Part shown: positions 9,518-18,151 of the stretch, piece by piece
Layout of the letters: every line of letters starts with the position of its first letter
Position numbering within the stretch: position 1 is the stretch's first letter
The notes under the pieces: generated by a model
Database searches by the model: none
What the model saw: the letters and a program-made list of their open reading frames with translations, nothing else
Told to the model about the DNA's origin: nothing
Assembly (NCBI RefSeq): GCF_042679565.1
Contig: NZ_JBHTMY010000002.1
Location: 1,164,497 to 1,228,496, forward strand
Source of the DNA: Namhaeicola litoreus
GTDB taxonomy: Bacteria > Bacteroidota > Bacteroidia > Flavobacteriales > Flavobacteriaceae
Direction: 5' to 3'
DNA length: 64,000 nt
Position numbers and translations under genes: made by a program

Positions 9518-9955
9518 ATGGGTATTTCTGAATTGTTTTCAAATTATTACAAGAAGAAAAACATCGCTCATTTTGCGAATATTGTACGAATCGCTAAGTC
9601 TGATAACACGATCGATCCTGAGGAGCTTCAATTATTAAAGAAAATTGCCAAAAAGTATAATATTGAAGAGGCGGAGTATAAAGATATTCTTAAACAACCA
9701 GATGATTATCCTACTTTGGGTTCTATAGAAGAAGAAGAGCGTATTGAGCGATTATATGACCTTATCATGATGGTAGATGCAGACCACAATCAATCTATTC
9801 AAGAAATTAAGGTGTTGAGAAAAATTGTAACAGGCCTTTCTTTTCCATTGAAAAGAGTTGATGCCATTATCGATTTGACCCTTAAAATCGACATAGAAAA
9901 TTGTGATTTAGAACAATTCAAACAAAAAATCCTGAAACTTACACATTCTTCTTAA
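9518..9955 (+). CDS. TerB family protein
   Basis: 145 aa helical, acidic protein of the TerB fold (MGISELFSNYYKKK start, then conserved stretches such as DNTIDPEE and MMVDADHNQS). TerB-fold proteins bind metal ions and often sit on membrane-associated complexes; the historical label tellurite resistance should not be read as the function here. A GTG at 9497 would extend it by seven codons but overlaps the predicted transcription start. Stands alone between mfd and the iron locus. Confidence 0.75.
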   Translation: MGISELFSNYYKKKNIAHFANIVRIAKSDNTIDPEELQLLKKIAKKYNIEEAEYKDILKQPDDYPTLGSIEEEERIERLYDLIMMVDADHNQSIQEIKVLRKIVTGLSFPLKRVDAIIDLTLKIDIENCDLEQFKQKILKLTHSS

Positions 9956-9994
9956 AAACTATATTCATCATCCAAGTTAAAACTATTGAATATA

Positions 9995-10012
9995 TTTTAG
10001 GTCTGTCTAAAA
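9995..10012 (+). promoter_or_regulatory. Putative DtxR/MntR-type operator
   Basis: Perfect inverted repeat TTTTAG-GTCTGT-CTAAAA. It ends 8 bp before the TAAATTTG -7 box at 10020-10027 that precedes the DtxR-family gene. Half-sites and spacing resemble the TTTAGG..CCTAAA type operators bound by this family, which suggests autoregulation of the whole feo locus. Binding is inferred. Confidence 0.55.
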
Positions 10013-10019
10013 AAATATT

Positions 10020-10027
10020 TAAATTTG
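10020..10027 (+). promoter_or_regulatory. -7 box of the dtxR-feo operon
   Basis: TAAATTTG is an exact consensus match 14 bp before the GTG start at 10042. The inverted repeat at 9995-10012 covers the spacer between this box and the expected -33 region. Confidence 0.55.
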
Positions 10028-10041
10028 TATAAAAAACAATT

Positions 10042-10704
10042 GTGATTTCAGCAGCCGAAGAGAACTATCTCAAGACAATTTATAGTTTACAAAGAGATTA
10101 TGGGAGTAGAATAAATACGAACCAAATTTCTTCAAAAATTCAGACCAAAGCCTCGTCTGTTACTGATATGCTAAAGAAATTGTCAGCTAAAAAATTGGTG
10201 ATATACGAAAAATACCAAGGAGTTTATTTAACTGAAAAAGGCAAGAAAGTAGCCTTAAAAGTAGTTCGAAAACACAGACTATGGGAATATTTTTTAGTTG
10301 AAAAATTAAAGTACAACTGGGATGAGGTTCATTCTATAGCTGAACAACTCGAACATATAGATTCTGAAACATTGGTGGATAATTTGGAAAAATTTTTAGG
10401 ATTTCCAAAGTTTGATCCTCATGGTGATCCAATTCCGGATAAAAACGGAAATATCATTGAACGAACATCAAATAATCTTTTAGAACTGAATATTGGAGAT
10501 GTAGGAGTTTTAGACATGGTAAAAGATTCTTCAGAAACTTTTTTACAATATTTAGACAGAATTAAATTGGCTTTAGGAGATGAGGTAGAAATTATAGACA
10601 AAGAGCCTTTTGATAATTCTGTACGAATTAAATTAAGAAGCAAAGAAATCTTCATTTCTGAGGCTGTCGCAGAGAATATTTACCTAAAAAAAACGCTATC
10701 ATGA
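10042..10704 (+). CDS. DtxR/MntR family metal-dependent transcriptional regulator
   Basis: 220 aa regulator with an N-terminal winged helix (residues 5-70), the metal-binding dimerisation domain (72-145) and a C-terminal SH3/FeoA-like domain (148-220). Predicted ligands are present: H78, E82, H97 for the ancillary site and E101, E104, H105 for the primary site. Glu replaces the Cys of DtxR at the 102-equivalent position, as in MntR. Hence it may sense Mn(II) or Fe(II). The start is GTG (reads MISAAEENYLK). Its ATGA stop overlaps the next start, so it heads the feo operon and probably represses it through the 9995-10012 palindrome. Confidence 0.9.
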   Translation: MISAAEENYLKTIYSLQRDYGSRINTNQISSKIQTKASSVTDMLKKLSAKKLVIYEKYQGVYLTEKGKKVALKVVRKHRLWEYFLVEKLKYNWDEVHSIAEQLEHIDSETLVDNLEKFLGFPKFDPHGDPIPDKNGNIIERTSNNLLELNIGDVGVLDMVKDSSETFLQYLDRIKLALGDEVEIIDKEPFDNSVRIKLRSKEIFISEAVAENIYLKKTLS

Positions 10705-11720
10705 CCTACGACCCATTATTAGCACTCCTTATTTTTTTTCTAGGTTTTGTATTACTTTTTTTGCTGTTTAAGCCTGGAACGGGTTGGTATTGGATAATTA
10801 ATAAAAACACAGAACTACAGGAAAAAACAATAAAAGAGGATATTTTAAAACAACTATATCATTTTGAAAATTCAGGAAAAAGAGTCAGTATAGCAAGTTT
10901 ATCGGGAGTACTGAAAATAAAAGATAAAACCATTGTTGAGGCGATAGAAGACATGACAAACAGCGGTTTGTTAGAACAGGATGGTGAAATTTTAAAACTT
11001 AGCGATGAGGGAAGAAGTTATTCCTTAAAAATAGTCAGGGTACACCGATTATACGAAAAGTATTTGGCTGAAAAAACCGGTTATGACAAGAAAGAATGGC
11101 ATGACAGAGCAGAAACGATGGAGCATCTATTAAATGCAAAAGAAACAGATAGATTATCACTTGAGCTGGGCTATCCCTTGTATGATCCTCATGGAGATCC
11201 CATACCTTCAGAAACTGGAAAGATTACACCTGTTCAAGGAATAAATTTATCCAAGTTACCTGTAAATTTTATAGGAAGAATTACACATATAGAAGATGAA
11301 CCTGAAGTAATTTACAAACAAATTCTGGCAGAGAATATTCACCACGGTTCTCAAATTAGGGTTTTAGAAACCAACAAGAAAAGAGTTGTTTTTTATGCGG
11401 AAGGAGAAGAATATATATTGGCCCCGGTTGTGGCAGCGAACATAACCGTTGCTCCGGTTGAATCTGAGTTTGAAATAGAACAAGATGCTCATAGATTAAA
11501 TAATTTAAAAGAAAATGAAAAGGCAGAAATTCTAGGAATTTCTAAAGAGAGTAGAGGAGAAAGTAGGCGTAGACTGTTGGATTTAGGTTTTGTAAAAGGC
11601 GCCACCATAGAAGTAGATCTTCCGGGCCCGCTTCAAAACCCAAGAGCATATTTAATCAAAGGAACCTCTATCGCCCTTAGAGATGACCAAGCTTCAAAAA
11701 TTCTCATTAAAAAAATCTGA
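10701..11720 (+). CDS. Membrane-anchored DtxR-like protein fused to FeoA
   Basis: 339 aa. One transmembrane helix (about residues 6-24) is followed by positive charge, placing the rest in the cytoplasm. Then come a winged-helix segment (about 45-105), a DtxR dimerisation domain with ligands conserved (H115, E119, H134, E138, E141, H142), the motif DPHGDPIP shared with the upstream regulator, an SH3-like domain (about 182-250), and a clear FeoA domain (about 265-339, RRRLLDLGF). It starts inside the upstream stop (ATGA, 10701) and ends 1 bp before the FeoB G-protein ORF. Likely role: metal-sensing accessory subunit of the FeoB transporter rather than a free repressor; this is inference. Confidence 0.8.
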   Translation: MTYDPLLALLIFFLGFVLLFLLFKPGTGWYWIINKNTELQEKTIKEDILKQLYHFENSGKRVSIASLSGVLKIKDKTIVEAIEDMTNSGLLEQDGEILKLSDEGRSYSLKIVRVHRLYEKYLAEKTGYDKKEWHDRAETMEHLLNAKETDRLSLELGYPLYDPHGDPIPSETGKITPVQGINLSKLPVNFIGRITHIEDEPEVIYKQILAENIHHGSQIRVLETNKKRVVFYAEGEEYILAPVVAANITVAPVESEFEIEQDAHRLNNLKENEKAEILGISKESRGESRRRLLDLGFVKGATIEVDLPGPLQNPRAYLIKGTSIALRDDQASKILIKKI

Positions 11721-11721
11721 C

Positions 11722-12486
11722 ATGGAAAAAAAAGTATCATCAGCTTGTGAAACTTGCGGACATTTTAATCCTAAAGGGTTAAAAAGAATGGGAGTGAATA
11801 CAGAAGAAAGCGATTTTGTTATAGCCTTAGCGGGAAATCCAAATACAGGAAAAAGTACGGTCTTTAATGCTTTGACAGGATTGAGGCAACATACAGGAAA
11901 TTGGCCAGGAAAAACGGTAGTGCGGGCAGAGGGAGGTTTTATGTATGAGGAAAAGAAGTTTAAATTGGTCGATCTGCCGGGAACCTATTCTCTGTTGTCA
12001 ACCTCAGAAGATGAGGAAGTGGCAAGAAATTTTATCCTTTTCGGCAAACCAAGTGTTACTATAATTGTTGTTGATGCTAGTAGGTTAGAACGAAATCTGA
12101 ATTTAGTTTTGCAGATATTAGAAATTACGGATAGGGCAGTACTCTGTTTGAATTTAATTGATGAAGCAGAAAGAAATAATATTGAAATAGATCAAAGATC
12201 ACTTTCCAGAAGTCTTGGAATTCCTGTCGTTCCGACCAGTGCCAGATTTAATTTGGGGATCAACGATCTTATTCAGACTATTTATGAAGTGGCTATGGGA
12301 ACCATTGTCTGTCATCCTCACAGAATAGAAAATGTACCACCTAAAATTAAATCTGCGGTAGATCAATTATCTCAAGAAATCATAAAGCAGTATCCTAATT
12401 TACCGAATTCGAGATGGTTGGCGTTTAGGTTACTCGAAGGAGATCAGCACATTATCAATGCTTTACAAACAGGTGAATTCGTTTAA
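11722..12486 (+). CDS. feoB: FeoB G-protein domain (separate N-terminal half of the Fe(II) transporter)
   Basis: 254 aa cytoplasmic GTPase part of FeoB. Motifs: G1 GNPNTGKST (38-46), switch I around HTGNWPGKTV, G3 DLPGTYSL, G4 NLID, G5 TSA. It carries a short N-terminal extension with C9-x2-C12, a possible metal or redox site. The ORF stops at the end of the helical GDI-like region (LLEGDQHI) before any membrane segment. The ATG at 11722 follows the FeoA-fusion stop by 1 bp; an in-frame ATG at 11683 would overlap that gene. The permease half follows 10 bp later in another frame. Either a genuine gene split or a frameshift. Confidence 0.88.
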   Translation: MEKKVSSACETCGHFNPKGLKRMGVNTEESDFVIALAGNPNTGKSTVFNALTGLRQHTGNWPGKTVVRAEGGFMYEEKKFKLVDLPGTYSLLSTSEDEEVARNFILFGKPSVTIIVVDASRLERNLNLVLQILEITDRAVLCLNLIDEAERNNIEIDQRSLSRSLGIPVVPTSARFNLGINDLIQTIYEVAMGTIVCHPHRIENVPPKIKSAVDQLSQEIIKQYPNLPNSRWLAFRLLEGDQHIINALQTGEFV

Positions 12487-12496
12487 AGAGAGTTTT

Positions 12497-13912
12497 ATGT
12501 CAGAAAAAAATACAAATCAAATCATAAATCTAGCAAAAGAATTGCGTTGGAAGATCGGTGAAGATTTTCATGATGATTTGGCAGAAGGTATATATGCCGA
12601 TGCATCAAAAATTGCGAGTATATCTGTGCATTATCCCAATGAAAAAAAGAACCTGACTTTTGATGCTAAGATAGACAAGATCATCACAAGTAAAAAGTGG
12701 GGATTTCCACTTATGTTCCTAATTCTGGCAGTAGTTTTATGGCTTACCATTGTGGGCGCAAATTATCCTTCGGCTATGCTTGCCGATTTATTCTTAGATA
12801 AAATTCATCCTCTTCTAAAAAGTGGCGCACAAAATATAGGCATGCCATGGTGGTTAAGTGGTTTTTTAATTGATGGAGTTTATTTGGCTGTAGCATGGGT
12901 TGTTTCGGTCATGTTACCCCCAATGGCGATCTTCTTTCCACTATTTACTTTACTTGAAGATTTTGGTTATTTACCAAGAGTGGCCTTTAATCTTGATTAT
13001 TTCTTCAAAAAATCCGGTGCACATGGTAAACAAGCTTTGACCATGAGTATGGGCTTTGGTTGTAATGCCGCGGGAGTTGTGGCTACAAGAATTATCGATA
13101 GTCCGAGAGAAAGGCTAATCGCTATTATCACTAATAACTTTTCTTTGTGTAACGGCAGATGGCCAACACAGATTTTAATTGCGACAATTTTTATTGGTGC
13201 TATCGTACCATCTTATTTGTCCGGAATTGCCTCTGTGGGCGCAGTCATCGGAATAGCTGTTTTAGGAATTTTTTTTATGTTTTTTAGCTCATGGTTATTG
13301 TCGAGAACAGTTTTAAAGGGTGAGGTATCTACCTTCAATTTAGAGCTTCCGCCTTATAGACCACCCCGTTTTTGGAAAACTATTTATACTTCTTTGATCG
13401 ATAGAACCATTATTGTTCTATGGCGAGCGATTGTTTTTGCAGCTCCTGCAGGGGCAGTGATTTGGCTGATCTCAAACATACCTGTTGGAGATCAAAGTTT
13501 AGCGGCTTGGATCATAGATTCTTTAGATGGTTTCGGATGGTTGATTGGTTTAAACGGAGTAATTTTATTGGCTTATATTGTGGCCATTCCAGCCAATGAA
13601 ATAGTGATTCCCACTATCTTGATGCTCACCGTTTTAGTTACTGGGGTGAATGCCGGAGAGGGTGCTGGAATTATGTTTGAATTAGATTCAGCAAATGAAA
13701 CCGGGAATTTGCTCAGAGCTGGTGGATGGACACTCTTAACGGCGGTTAACTTAATGTTATTCAGTTTATTGCACAACCCTTGCAGCACAACCATCTATAC
13801 GATATACAAAGAAACCAAGAGTTGGAAATGGACACTCTTGGCTACTTTATTACCTGTATTTTTAGGACTGATCGTTACTTTTTTGGTCGCACAAATTTGG
13901 CGTTTATTTTAA
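12497..13912 (+). CDS. feoB: FeoB permease domain (separate C-terminal half)
   Basis: 471 aa polytopic membrane protein comprising the two Gate regions and central FeoB_C part. Signature segments are GFGCNAAG, RIIDSPRERL and CNGRWPTQ, which place it in the FeoB subgroup with NGR-x-PT rather than the E. coli-type GFGCNVP. It has its own ATG at 12497 preceded by an AGAG purine stretch, 10 bp after the stop of the G-protein ORF; an upstream in-frame ATG at 12458 lies within that ORF. Together with the upstream ORF it would rebuild a normal-length FeoB. Its stop shares TTAA with the convergent dehydrogenase gene. Confidence 0.9.
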   Translation: MSEKNTNQIINLAKELRWKIGEDFHDDLAEGIYADASKIASISVHYPNEKKNLTFDAKIDKIITSKKWGFPLMFLILAVVLWLTIVGANYPSAMLADLFLDKIHPLLKSGAQNIGMPWWLSGFLIDGVYLAVAWVVSVMLPPMAIFFPLFTLLEDFGYLPRVAFNLDYFFKKSGAHGKQALTMSMGFGCNAAGVVATRIIDSPRERLIAIITNNFSLCNGRWPTQILIATIFIGAIVPSYLSGIASVGAVIGIAVLGIFFMFFSSWLLSRTVLKGEVSTFNLELPPYRPPRFWKTIYTSLIDRTIIVLWRAIVFAAPAGAVIWLISNIPVGDQSLAAWIIDSLDGFGWLIGLNGVILLAYIVAIPANEIVIPTILMLTVLVTGVNAGEGAGIMFELDSANETGNLLRAGGWTLLTAVNLMLFSLLHNPCSTTIYTIYKETKSWKWTLLATLLPVFLGLIVTFLVAQIWRLF

Positions 13913-14922
13913 TCCTTGACTTTTAAAACGATTCTATATCTTGCTTTACCTGATTGCAAATGTTCCATCGCTTCATTTACTTTAGCAATAGGAAACTCCT
14001 CAGTTATAGGATAAATTTCATGTCTCATACAGAACTCTAACATGGTTTTTGTCAATGCCGGACTACCAATAGGACTTCCACCAACTGATTTTTGCCCCAT
14101 AAGTAAGCTAAAGGCCGGAATCTGCAAAGGTTCTAATACAGCACCTACATTATGGAATCTCCCTTTTGGCCTAAGAACATTTAAGTATTCAGACCAGTCT
14201 AAGGTTACATTTGTTGTATTTAAGATAAAATCTAAGGTACCTGTAATTTTTTTCATCTCCTCAGTATCTCGAGAATTGATCACATCATGGGCGCCCATTT
14301 TCAAAATTTCCTTCTTTTTATCCGGATTAGAACTAAAGGCAATTACTTCACAACCCCATTTATTTAAAAATTTGAGAGCCATATGTCCTAATCCTCCAAT
14401 GCCGATAACGCCAACTCTGTCTGTTGGTTTAACATTGGCAATTAAAATAGGATTAAAAACGGTGATTCCACCGCATAATAGGGGTCCGGTTTTACTCAGG
14501 TCTATTCCTTTTGGTAAAGGAATTGCCCAAGACCAATGACATCTTACTTTTTCTGCAAATCCGCCATGTCTACCTACTATAGTACCTTGACCTGTTGAGC
14601 ATAAATGATTATCCCCTGTCATACACTGATCGCAGTGCATGCACGATTCGGCTAACCATCCCAAGCCCACCAAGTCTCCTACTTTCAGGTTTTTTGTGTT
14701 ATTGCCTAAAGCAACTACTTTTCCTACAATTTCATGCCCTGGAACAAAGGGAAATTGTGTCATACCCCACTCGTTGTTGAGCATGCTGAGATCTGAGTGG
14801 CAAATGCCACAATAGTGTACCTCTATCTCTACATCTTCATTTTTTAAATCTGGTAAATCGTATTGAATAAGGGAGAGTTTTCCTCCTGCCTCTTGAGCGG
14901 CATATCCTTTTGTAGTTGACAT
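13909..14922 (-). CDS. Zinc-dependent NAD(P) alcohol dehydrogenase (CAD/YahK-like)
   Basis: 337 aa medium-chain dehydrogenase, probably reducing aldehydes with NADPH. The catalytic zinc site includes C38 and H63/E64 (PGHE), the structural zinc site C94, C97, C100 and C108, and the Rossmann motif is GIGGLGHM. The pattern CGICHSD is typical of the cinnamyl-alcohol-dehydrogenase-like group. Substrate cannot be told from sequence. It is monocistronic and convergent with feoB, with overlapping stop codons. Confidence 0.92.
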   Translation of the reverse strand: MSTTKGYAAQEAGGKLSLIQYDLPDLKNEDVEIEVHYCGICHSDLSMLNNEWGMTQFPFVPGHEIVGKVVALGNNTKNLKVGDLVGLGWLAESCMHCDQCMTGDNHLCSTGQGTIVGRHGGFAEKVRCHWSWAIPLPKGIDLSKTGPLLCGGITVFNPILIANVKPTDRVGVIGIGGLGHMALKFLNKWGCEVIAFSSNPDKKKEILKMGAHDVINSRDTEEMKKITGTLDFILNTTNVTLDWSEYLNVLRPKGRFHNVGAVLEPLQIPAFSLLMGQKSVGGSPIGSPALTKTMLEFCMRHEIYPITEEFPIAKVNEAMEHLQSGKARYRIVLKVKD

Positions 14923-15043
14923 AAGTAAATTGGTTTAATTGATTGAAATCTAAATTTAAGGAAAAATTTGATCTTTACACCGCATTAATTTTAAAACAAT
15001 ATAATACATGAGCGTATCATGCTTAAAAGTTGAAGATTATCTC

Positions 15044-15874
15044 TTAGTCCAGAGTTGACATGTTATTTATGTTGGTATTTATCAGAACCGGGATTATAGA
15101 TGCGATGACTAATTTTGACTTTTCGTCTAAATCATGATGCAGCCAAACTTTCTGTTTGTTAAGTGGATAATTTTGTAAGGCAGCTATTATTTTACCATTT
15201 TGAAAGAATTCATATCCGTATAAAATTGGAAAGGAAATGCCTAAGATACTGTAGGTTTCATTCTTTTCATTTTTAGACACTTCCAGGATGGAGATCTCCT
15301 TATTGTCGTAGGTTATAAGTCCGCCGAAATAATAATCTTCCATGCCGGCGTCCATAGGGGTAACTATTATACATTGCCATCCCTCGTTGTCATTTGTATT
15401 TTCAAAATTGGCGACGGTCTGGTTCAAATTTTTAACAATTTCGTAGGTAGGGATTTCACCAATATGGATATTAAAATTATCATTAACTTGGATATCCACA
15501 TTAGTCACCAATCTATAAAAAAAGGATTTTTTATCATCTAGCTCTAATTCGCCTTTTTCAGTAACTTCAGCATTGATCGTATTTCCACCTTCATCAATAA
15601 GTGAATAGCTGTAATTATTTTTTGAAGAGGTTTTTACATCACTTTTAAACAAATTACCAGATTGAGTCGTTGAAATACCTAGTTTGACATTATCTGTGCT
15701 ATAAGGACCGAATTTAATTTTTATAATATTACTTAGGCCTTTTCGTTTAATGGGAAATTCCTGACTGTTATTTTTCAAATCTTCATTAAGCAGCATTGTT
15801 TTTTGACCATAAATTTGCGTGCTCATACAAATGACAATGAAAAGAATAATTGCTAAAGGATTTCTTTTAAACAT
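15044..15874 (-). CDS. Exported protein of unknown function
   Basis: 276 aa with a clear signal peptide (hydrophobic to about residue 23, ending IYGQ). I do not recognise a family. The mature part is predicted to be beta-rich with few charged clusters and no cysteine pair beyond one Cys in WQCII. Codon and base use look like the neighbours. It is transcribed alone, downstream of (but 100 bp away from) the epimerase operon on the same strand, so read-through is possible. Function cannot be assigned. Confidence 0.7.
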   Translation of the reverse strand: MFKRNPLAIILFIVICMSTQIYGQKTMLLNEDLKNNSQEFPIKRKGLSNIIKIKFGPYSTDNVKLGISTTQSGNLFKSDVKTSSKNNYSYSLIDEGGNTINAEVTEKGELELDDKKSFFYRLVTNVDIQVNDNFNIHIGEIPTYEIVKNLNQTVANFENTNDNEGWQCIIVTPMDAGMEDYYFGGLITYDNKEISILEVSKNEKNETYSILGISFPILYGYEFFQNGKIIAALQNYPLNKQKVWLHHDLDEKSKLVIASIIPVLINTNINNMSTLD

Positions 15875-15981
15875 GACTTTTTTAATGGATGTACAGCTAA
15901 AAATATACTTAATCGATAAGTTAAATGACTTATAAAAAAGAACTAAAATAATTATACCCTCAATATAAGAAAAAAATGATG

Positions 15982-17043
15982 TTAAAACGATTTTAGACCC
16001 AGACCAAATTCTTGATTAGGTCTTAAAACACCTTTTTCGAGAATAAAAATATTTTTTACCGGGTCATTGATGAAATCTAGATGTCCATCTAAGTCTGCAT
16101 ATTCAATATTAGGTCTGCTCAAGGCAAAATGTAAACCGGCCGAGATCCCTAAGGCACTTTCGTCCAAACAACCAACCATGACCTCAATTTTTCCAGATTT
16201 TGCAACAGAATTAATGTGCTTGGCTTCTTGAATACCACCCACTTTCATCAATTTGATGTTGATCATGTTAATGATGCTATTTTTGGCTAAGTGGAATGCA
16301 TCTGCCAATGATTTTATACTTTCGTCAGCCATTACCGGAATATCTACTTGCTTGGTGATTTTCGCAAGTTTTTTTCGTTTGTGTATTTTTGTGGGCTGCT
16401 CTAAAATTTCGATGCCGACTTTTTTTGTTTCCTCAACAAATTTGATTGTTTCTTTTTTGTTATAACCTTGGTTACCATCAAAGCGCAAAGCCAGCTTAGG
16501 ATATTTTTGATGAACTTGATTCACTCTTTCAATATCTTCTTCTACATTTAGTCCGCCTTTTATTTTTATGATATTAAATCCTTGATCTACAAATTCTTCT
16601 ACTTCATAAAGTGTTTCCTTTAAGGGTAAAATACCTACAGTAATACTCGTTGCAATTTCATGTCTAAAACCACCTAAAAATTGATACAAGGGCACCTCTG
16701 CTTTTTTGGCAAAAATATCGAACAGAGCCATGTCTACCATAGCCAAAACCGAAGGGCTTTTAGGGAGTAGAATTTTTAGTTCTGTAAGAATTTGAACATA
16801 ATTCAATGGATTTTTACCCGTTAAAAAAGGAATAACGAGAGACTTAATTACCGAAGTTGTTTCGTCGTCAGATTCACCTGTAACTTCTTTATCAGGTGCT
16901 GCACACCCCAGACCTACAATTCTTCCGTCAGTTTCAATCTGAAGAAAAAAATTACTTGCATTCTTTATGGTTTCATAGGCAATGGTATAAGGGTTTTTAA
17001 GCTGTAAGAAATGACGTTCGAAACTAACTTTAGTTATTTTCAT
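15982..17043 (-). CDS. Dipeptide epimerase (enolase superfamily; L-Ala-D/L-Glu epimerase or DgcA-like)
   Basis: 353 aa muconate-lactonising-subgroup enolase-superfamily enzyme. Catalytic lysines K162 (KIKGG) and K264 (NIKLMK), metal ligands D189, E215 and D240. A DxD motif at 317-319 matches the pair that, in L-Ala-D/L-Glu epimerases, holds the free ammonium of the N-terminal residue. That favours a murein dipeptide substrate over an N-acylated amino acid. It is third in an operon, 9 bp after the DUF1611 gene, whose DgcN relatives pair with an N-acetyl-D-Glu racemase (DgcA) of this same fold. Either role puts D-glutamate at the centre. Confidence 0.88.
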   Translation of the reverse strand: MKITKVSFERHFLQLKNPYTIAYETIKNASNFFLQIETDGRIVGLGCAAPDKEVTGESDDETTSVIKSLVIPFLTGKNPLNYVQILTELKILLPKSPSVLAMVDMALFDIFAKKAEVPLYQFLGGFRHEIATSITVGILPLKETLYEVEEFVDQGFNIIKIKGGLNVEEDIERVNQVHQKYPKLALRFDGNQGYNKKETIKFVEETKKVGIEILEQPTKIHKRKKLAKITKQVDIPVMADESIKSLADAFHLAKNSIINMINIKLMKVGGIQEAKHINSVAKSGKIEVMVGCLDESALGISAGLHFALSRPNIEYADLDGHLDFINDPVKNIFILEKGVLRPNQEFGLGLKSF

Positions 17044-17052
17044 GGCGATGAT

Positions 17053-18135
17053 TTATTTCTTATTAATTTTTGACTTAAGAACAGTGACCAATTCTTTTGC
17101 TCCGTATTCAAGAACATCAAAACAAGGCAAACCAGTTTCTTCAGTAATTTTTTGGCAAGCCTCTTCAATTTCAGATTTTTCCATTCCCTCATGATTTAGA
17201 GTTATGGCAATAACCGGTTTACCTGAAATAACTTGAAGTGCATGAATTTGTTCTTGAATATCGTGTAGTTTATAACCCGGAAAACCGTCGTATTCAAGTC
17301 GTTTTGGTGCATGCTGTAAAATGATATAATCAGGTCTTCCGGCAGCAAGAATTTCGAATCCGCCCGGATACGCAGGATTCATCAAACTTCCCTGACCTTC
17401 AATAACTATTACATCCGGTTTTGCTTCCTTCCAGGCAGAAACCACGGCATGTTCTATTTCCCCAGAGACAAAATCATTTATACAACTGTCCATGACCATA
17501 GAATATTTTGCACCCTGTAGCCAAGCAGTTTGCCCGGTGCCGATCATTTCGGCTTTTAAGCCTAGTTCTCTAAATGCATGTACCAATAACCACGAAGTTG
17601 TTCTTTTGCCGATGGCAGAATCTGTTCCCAAAACGGCTAATTTTAAGCATTTTACTTTCTCAATATCTCCCGTAAAGAAATGAAGTTCATCTCTATCTGG
17701 AGTTTTACGGATATCTCTTACTCGGCAATTGTTTTCGCTGGCAACTTTCATAATTTCATCATCTTTAGTGAGAAAATCATGTAATCCTGAGTCTACATTT
17801 AATCCTTTTTGCAAGGCAAGTTTTATTTCTGATTTATAGGATTTGGGTAATCTGCCTCCATCCGGGGCAAGACCTACCACAAAATTCTTTGGCTCTTTCC
17901 CCTTTTCGATTAGCTCGTTATATGCCGATGTGAAATCTGGATAAATTGGAATATTTTTCTTTTTTCCATCCAGTACTTCCCCTGCATCTTTTCCGGCGTA
18001 TTTTGCATCGATTACCGCAACGACATCATATCGCTCTGTAAATCGAACTAAACCATGTGCAGTTTTTCCTTCGGGGGTGTTAAAAGCATTTTGACAAAAC
18101 ACGACGGCTCGTCCGTCTATACTATCTTTTTTCAT
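17053..18135 (-). CDS. DUF1611 family protein (DgcN-like)
   Basis: 360 aa DUF1611 protein: N-terminal Rossmann-like part (about 1-150) and a C-terminal P-loop NTPase-like domain with GTDSAIGKRT at 170-179 and VIEGQGSL further on. In marine proteobacteria, members called DgcN act as N-acetyltransferases together with DgcA to turn D-Glu into L-Glu; I recall that assignment for the family and have not tested it here. Lies between the PLP enzyme (16 bp upstream) and the epimerase (9 bp downstream), clearly cotranscribed. Confidence 0.85.
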   Translation of the reverse strand: MKKDSIDGRAVVFCQNAFNTPEGKTAHGLVRFTERYDVVAVIDAKYAGKDAGEVLDGKKKNIPIYPDFTSAYNELIEKGKEPKNFVVGLAPDGGRLPKSYKSEIKLALQKGLNVDSGLHDFLTKDDEIMKVASENNCRVRDIRKTPDRDELHFFTGDIEKVKCLKLAVLGTDSAIGKRTTSWLLVHAFRELGLKAEMIGTGQTAWLQGAKYSMVMDSCINDFVSGEIEHAVVSAWKEAKPDVIVIEGQGSLMNPAYPGGFEILAAGRPDYIILQHAPKRLEYDGFPGYKLHDIQEQIHALQVISGKPVIAITLNHEGMEKSEIEEACQKITEETGLPCFDVLEYGAKELVTVLKSKINKK

Positions 18136-18151
18136 GATTTTTAAAGATAAA

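Noticed and set aside
9518..9955. Tellurite resistance function for the TerB-like gene
   Set aside because: Single TerB-fold protein without TerC/TerD/TerZ neighbours; the name reflects history, not evidence here.
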